From Sphagnum compactum (taxonomy: Eukaryota > Bryophyta > Sphagnopsida > Sphagnales), in the NCBI GenBank assembly GCA_965153455.1, contig OZ234495.1, forward strand, positions 20,890,875 to 20,954,874: DNA of 64,000 nt. The letters run 5' to 3'. The position numbers and the translations under genes are program-made. Positions within the stretch are counted from its first letter, which is position 1. The number at the start of each line of letters is the position of its first letter. Below, piece by piece: positions 61,601 through 64,000 of this stretch. The notes under the pieces are model-generated. The model was not told the origin of the DNA. It saw only the letters and a list, made by a program, of their open reading frames with translations, and did no database searches.

Positions 61601-63085
61601 ACCCACACAAGGCACTTTGTGTGCCTTCACCCGCACGATCCCATTTTTGGATGGGATTCTAACTAGTCTATTGTGCCCTTCTATGAGCACATTATTATGG
61701 GTGATGAATTCCATTCCCAAAATATAATCTATTCCCCCTAAGGTGGAAACTAACAAGTTCACCTTTCTTCTCCAATTTCCTAGTTGGAGAGGCACATCTC
61801 TCGCTTGTAATGTAGTGGGATGGGGAACCCCATCCGCAAAGTGCACCTCAATGGGTGCCTTGAGCTCCTCCAATTGGAGCTCCATCCTTTCGGCGCTTTC
61901 TTGGGTTATGAAATTATGAGAAGCCCCTGTGTCCAAAAGGCATAACACATCACGCTTAGCAATCTTCCCCTTTAAGAAAATGAGGCGATTACATTTTGCT
62001 TGGGCTAAATTGGTGGTGAGGGCAATTACCTTAGAGCCCCCATTCCCCAATTTGGACTTGGGGCAATCTTTGGAGTAATGCCCCACTTCGTTGTAGTTGA
62101 AGCATTCTCCTTTGGGCTTCCCACCAACATCCCCCTTGGGTTGGCTCGCTTTAAAAGGAGCTCCTTTCTTGACAAAATTTCCTTTGGGTTTGAACCCTGA
62201 GCCTTGGAATTATGTGGCCGTTTCCCCCTTGGAATTTGAGGCGTCTTGCCCTCGGTTCCATTCCCTTTCATGGCGCGGCTTCTTGTGAAGGAACTTGTTG
62301 TCTCTTTTGAACCCAGATTTTTCACCCCGTCCCACATCAGAGAAGCCTTCCACTTTCATGATGGCCTCGGATACTGAGGCGAGCCAATTCTCCTCAAGCT
62401 TGCGCTTGGCCCAAGTTGGAAGCCCCATCACAAGTTGGCACACAGGATTTAGCTCATGCATATGCCGGATCTCGAGCATGAGTTTAGAACACGCCCTCAC
62501 ATATTGGCACAAGTTGTCATTTGTAGCATTCACAAGGTCGCGGAGTTTGCACCTCGAGATGTAGTTAAAATTTTTTGGAGTAAATTCTAACTCGATGTGT
62601 TCCTTAAAGAATTCCCAAGTATAGCCATGGTTCTTCCCTTCCTCTTATCTCACCGTCCTCCACCATGTGGAGGCGTAACCCTTCAAATAGGATTCGGCAA
62701 GTTCCACGGCCGAATGTCACCCAACCTTAGCGGCATGAATGTAGTCTTCCATTTTCACAAGCCAAACATCCACAACCTTTCGATCGCGGACCCCATCAAA
62801 ATTTCCGGGTTTAGCGGGTTGGAATCTCGCACTTTTGGATGATCCTCCTTTGAGGGCGGCCACCAACTCACTGAAGTCGGGCCTATTCATTTTGAAGAGG
62901 ACCTCCAATTGTTCCGGGGTGAAAAGAACAGTGTTTGGTTGCTCCTCTTCACTTTTAGGATCACCGTGGTCCTCTTAGGCTTCTGGTTCTTCCTCCCCAA
63001 TAGACTCAGGTGGAACTTGTCGGTCTTGGGTGGGTTCTTCCACCATAATTTTTTGTACTGGCTTATGGGACTTTTTGGGTGCCAT
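58680..63085 (-). pseudogene. Decayed Ty3/gypsy chromovirus gag-pol
   Basis: Read on the minus strand. Gag starts at an ATG at 63085 (MAPKKSHKPVQK), with a retrotransposon gag domain (about 62300-62900) and a nucleocapsid zinc knuckle (about 62050-62095) whose second Cys is a Tyr. Next come an aspartic protease (LDTGAS, about 61920-61940), reverse transcriptase (about 60830-61250, YIDD at about 60885-60900, [11 protein letters not shown]), RNase H region (about 60200-60550), integrase zinc domain (about 59740-59900, one Cys lost) and core (SDQDPKF, about 59520). An integrase C-terminal part (NIRIHPTFHVSLLKP, about 58890) and a chromodomain (about 58690-58790) end the series; the chromodomain marks chromoviruses. 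Frameshifts and stops separate gag from itself, the integrase zinc domain from the core, and the chromodomain from integrase. It cannot encode a working polyprotein. Confidence 0.92.
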
Positions 63086-63119
63086 CGACACTCCCAATAA
63101 GTGAATCAAGCTCACCAAA

Positions 63120-63131
63120 GCTCTGATACCA
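63120..63131 (-). other. Primer-binding site, initiator Met tRNA
   Basis: The minus strand reads TGGTATCAGAGC, complementary to the 3' end of plant initiator methionine tRNA, directly after the LTR's terminal CA. It fixes the inner border of the 5' LTR and the element's orientation. Confidence 0.9.
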
Positions 63132-63880
63132 TGTGACACACTCCCAAGCTCCTTGTTAGGCTCAAAGATGAGCCCAAGGTACAAAATAGCGCAAAGGTTA
63201 GGAGCTCGGGACATGCTCCCTGGCTATCAACACTTTAAAGGGGTAGAGGGGCGTGCTGGAGCTCCGGGATGAGACTAGGAAGAATGACAAGCACTTTAAT
63301 TATTCACTCGAATCTGCATCAAACCAACCAACACGTTGGTTAGTACTATGTTGGAACACCTTTGGTGTTTAGACAAGCCACGGGCAACTTTGGACTCACA
63401 AAACTCACCACGGCCCGGACTCGAGGGAAGCCACCACCTTCCCCCATATAGTATACTATGCGCCTCTCCGTGGAGGCCACATCCAAATGGCTTTTTGTCC
63501 TGAGATTTCCGAAGGGGAGTTTTCGAAACTGCCACGGTTGGGATTCTCGCAACTTTATAGGGCCATAATTCCGTGCACCTGCATGCACGGAACTCGGGTC
63601 GATTTTCAACTTTTTGTGGTCGGGAGTCAAACTGCCAATTTGACTCCCGGCCTTTCTTTTTGCCATAACTTGTGTTGTAGATATCCAAATGGGTCATGCA
63701 AGCCCATTTTAGACATATACATTTCAATAGCTTTCCAATGATATAAAGAGCTCTTCACTACGAGGTTTTGACCCTTGCAATTGCTCTCTGAAAGTTCGGG
63801 AGTCTCGGTGGACTCCCAAGCTCTTTTTTGGGGAGTGTGAGTCTTCATCCTCACACTCTCTCAAGACTAGGGTTGCGACA
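63132..63880 (-). repeat. 5' LTR of the chromovirus, 749 bp
   Basis: On the minus strand it begins TGTCGCAACC and ends GTGTGTCACA, the TG...CA ends of an LTR, and abuts the primer-binding site. About 90 bases present in the 3' LTR are missing near 63570. The differences from the 3' LTR indicate an old insertion. The adjoining GGTAAC at 63881 would carry the target-site duplication, but the other flank is deleted, so this cannot be confirmed. Confidence 0.88.
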
Positions 63881-64000
63881 GGTAACACCTAGGTGTGAGA
63901 GAATGTTTGAAATAAAGGTCTAGGTGAAAAGGGTAGCCAAGCACTTTACCTCACCTTTCAAAAACACCCCCATTCATGGATATTCACTCAACATAAATCA
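63881..64000. repeat. Segmental duplication, copy 2 (right block)
   Basis: GGTAACACCTAGGTGTGAGA and the following 100 bases match 27851-27977 in the same orientation and continue to the window end. Their position just outside the LTR shows that the retroelement inserted into the duplicated segment. Confidence 0.85.

Noticed and set aside
1-64000. CRISPR arrays, operons, riboswitches, rRNA and tRNA genes
   Set aside because: The window is plant nuclear DNA. No repeat-spacer pattern fits CRISPR (the tandem arrays have no unique spacers), and I found no sequence with convincing tRNA or rRNA features by eye; a tRNA scan would settle this.

Overview
This window is nuclear DNA from a land plant. 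Its genes have short exons with plant GT-AG introns. They encode a cytosolic ribosomal protein uS5/RPS2, an AKR2-type ankyrin chaperone for organelle outer-membrane proteins, a LEA-like protein behind an ABRE-rich promoter, and a soluble RLK/Pelle-type kinase. The DNA is AT-rich and repeat-dense, with a decayed Ty3/gypsy chromovirus, MITE-like elements and minisatellites. I cannot fix the lineage. The low gene density and the TPR-kinase architecture would fit a fern, lycophyte or gymnosperm as well as an angiosperm.

Layout. 1-6.2 kb: gene-poor, with one possible decayed coding relic (about 2.7-3.24 kb) and degenerate purine-rich repeats. 6.2-7.5 kb: LEA-like gene (+) with G-box/ABRE promoter. 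7.5-12.2 kb: no gene seen; a 57-bp minisatellite at 10.05-10.56 kb. 12.4-13.5 kb: RPS2 (+), two exons. 13.5-18.5 kb: no gene seen; a MITE and an interspersed repeat. 18.7-22.9 kb: AKR2 (+), eight exons, one GC-AG intron. 23.03-27.98 kb: first copy of a segmental duplication. 28.4-30.1 kb: tandem repeats. 31.0-32.2 kb: a chain of four phase-compatible exons (-) of an unrecognised gene. 33.6-37.0 kb: a long unrecognised coding region (-). 37.7-43.5 kb: TPR array, kinase, second TPR array (-). 45.5 kb: a complete MITE. 46.2-53.0 kb: a mosaic of direct and inverted copies of an unclassified repeat, including a giant hairpin. 53.1-64.0 kb: second copy of the segmental duplication, interrupted at 57.32-63.88 kb by the chromovirus.

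The most unusual item is the minus-strand locus at 33.6-43.5 kb. A non-RD kinase domain lies inside two long arrays of near-identical 34-residue TPR units: about 15 before it and 22 after it, all from 102-bp DNA repeats. Splice phases would let the same transcript run on into about 620 residues of unrecognised sequence (exons 36986-36886 and 35379-33600). The arrays show recent homogenisation, including about 320 bp shared almost exactly between arrays on opposite sides of the kinase. A one-base frameshift lies near the N-terminal end. The second notable item is the history recorded by the segmental duplication: copy 1 is continuous with the AKR2 3' region, while copy 2 took a retroelement and then lost part of its LTR plus about 560 bp of flank.
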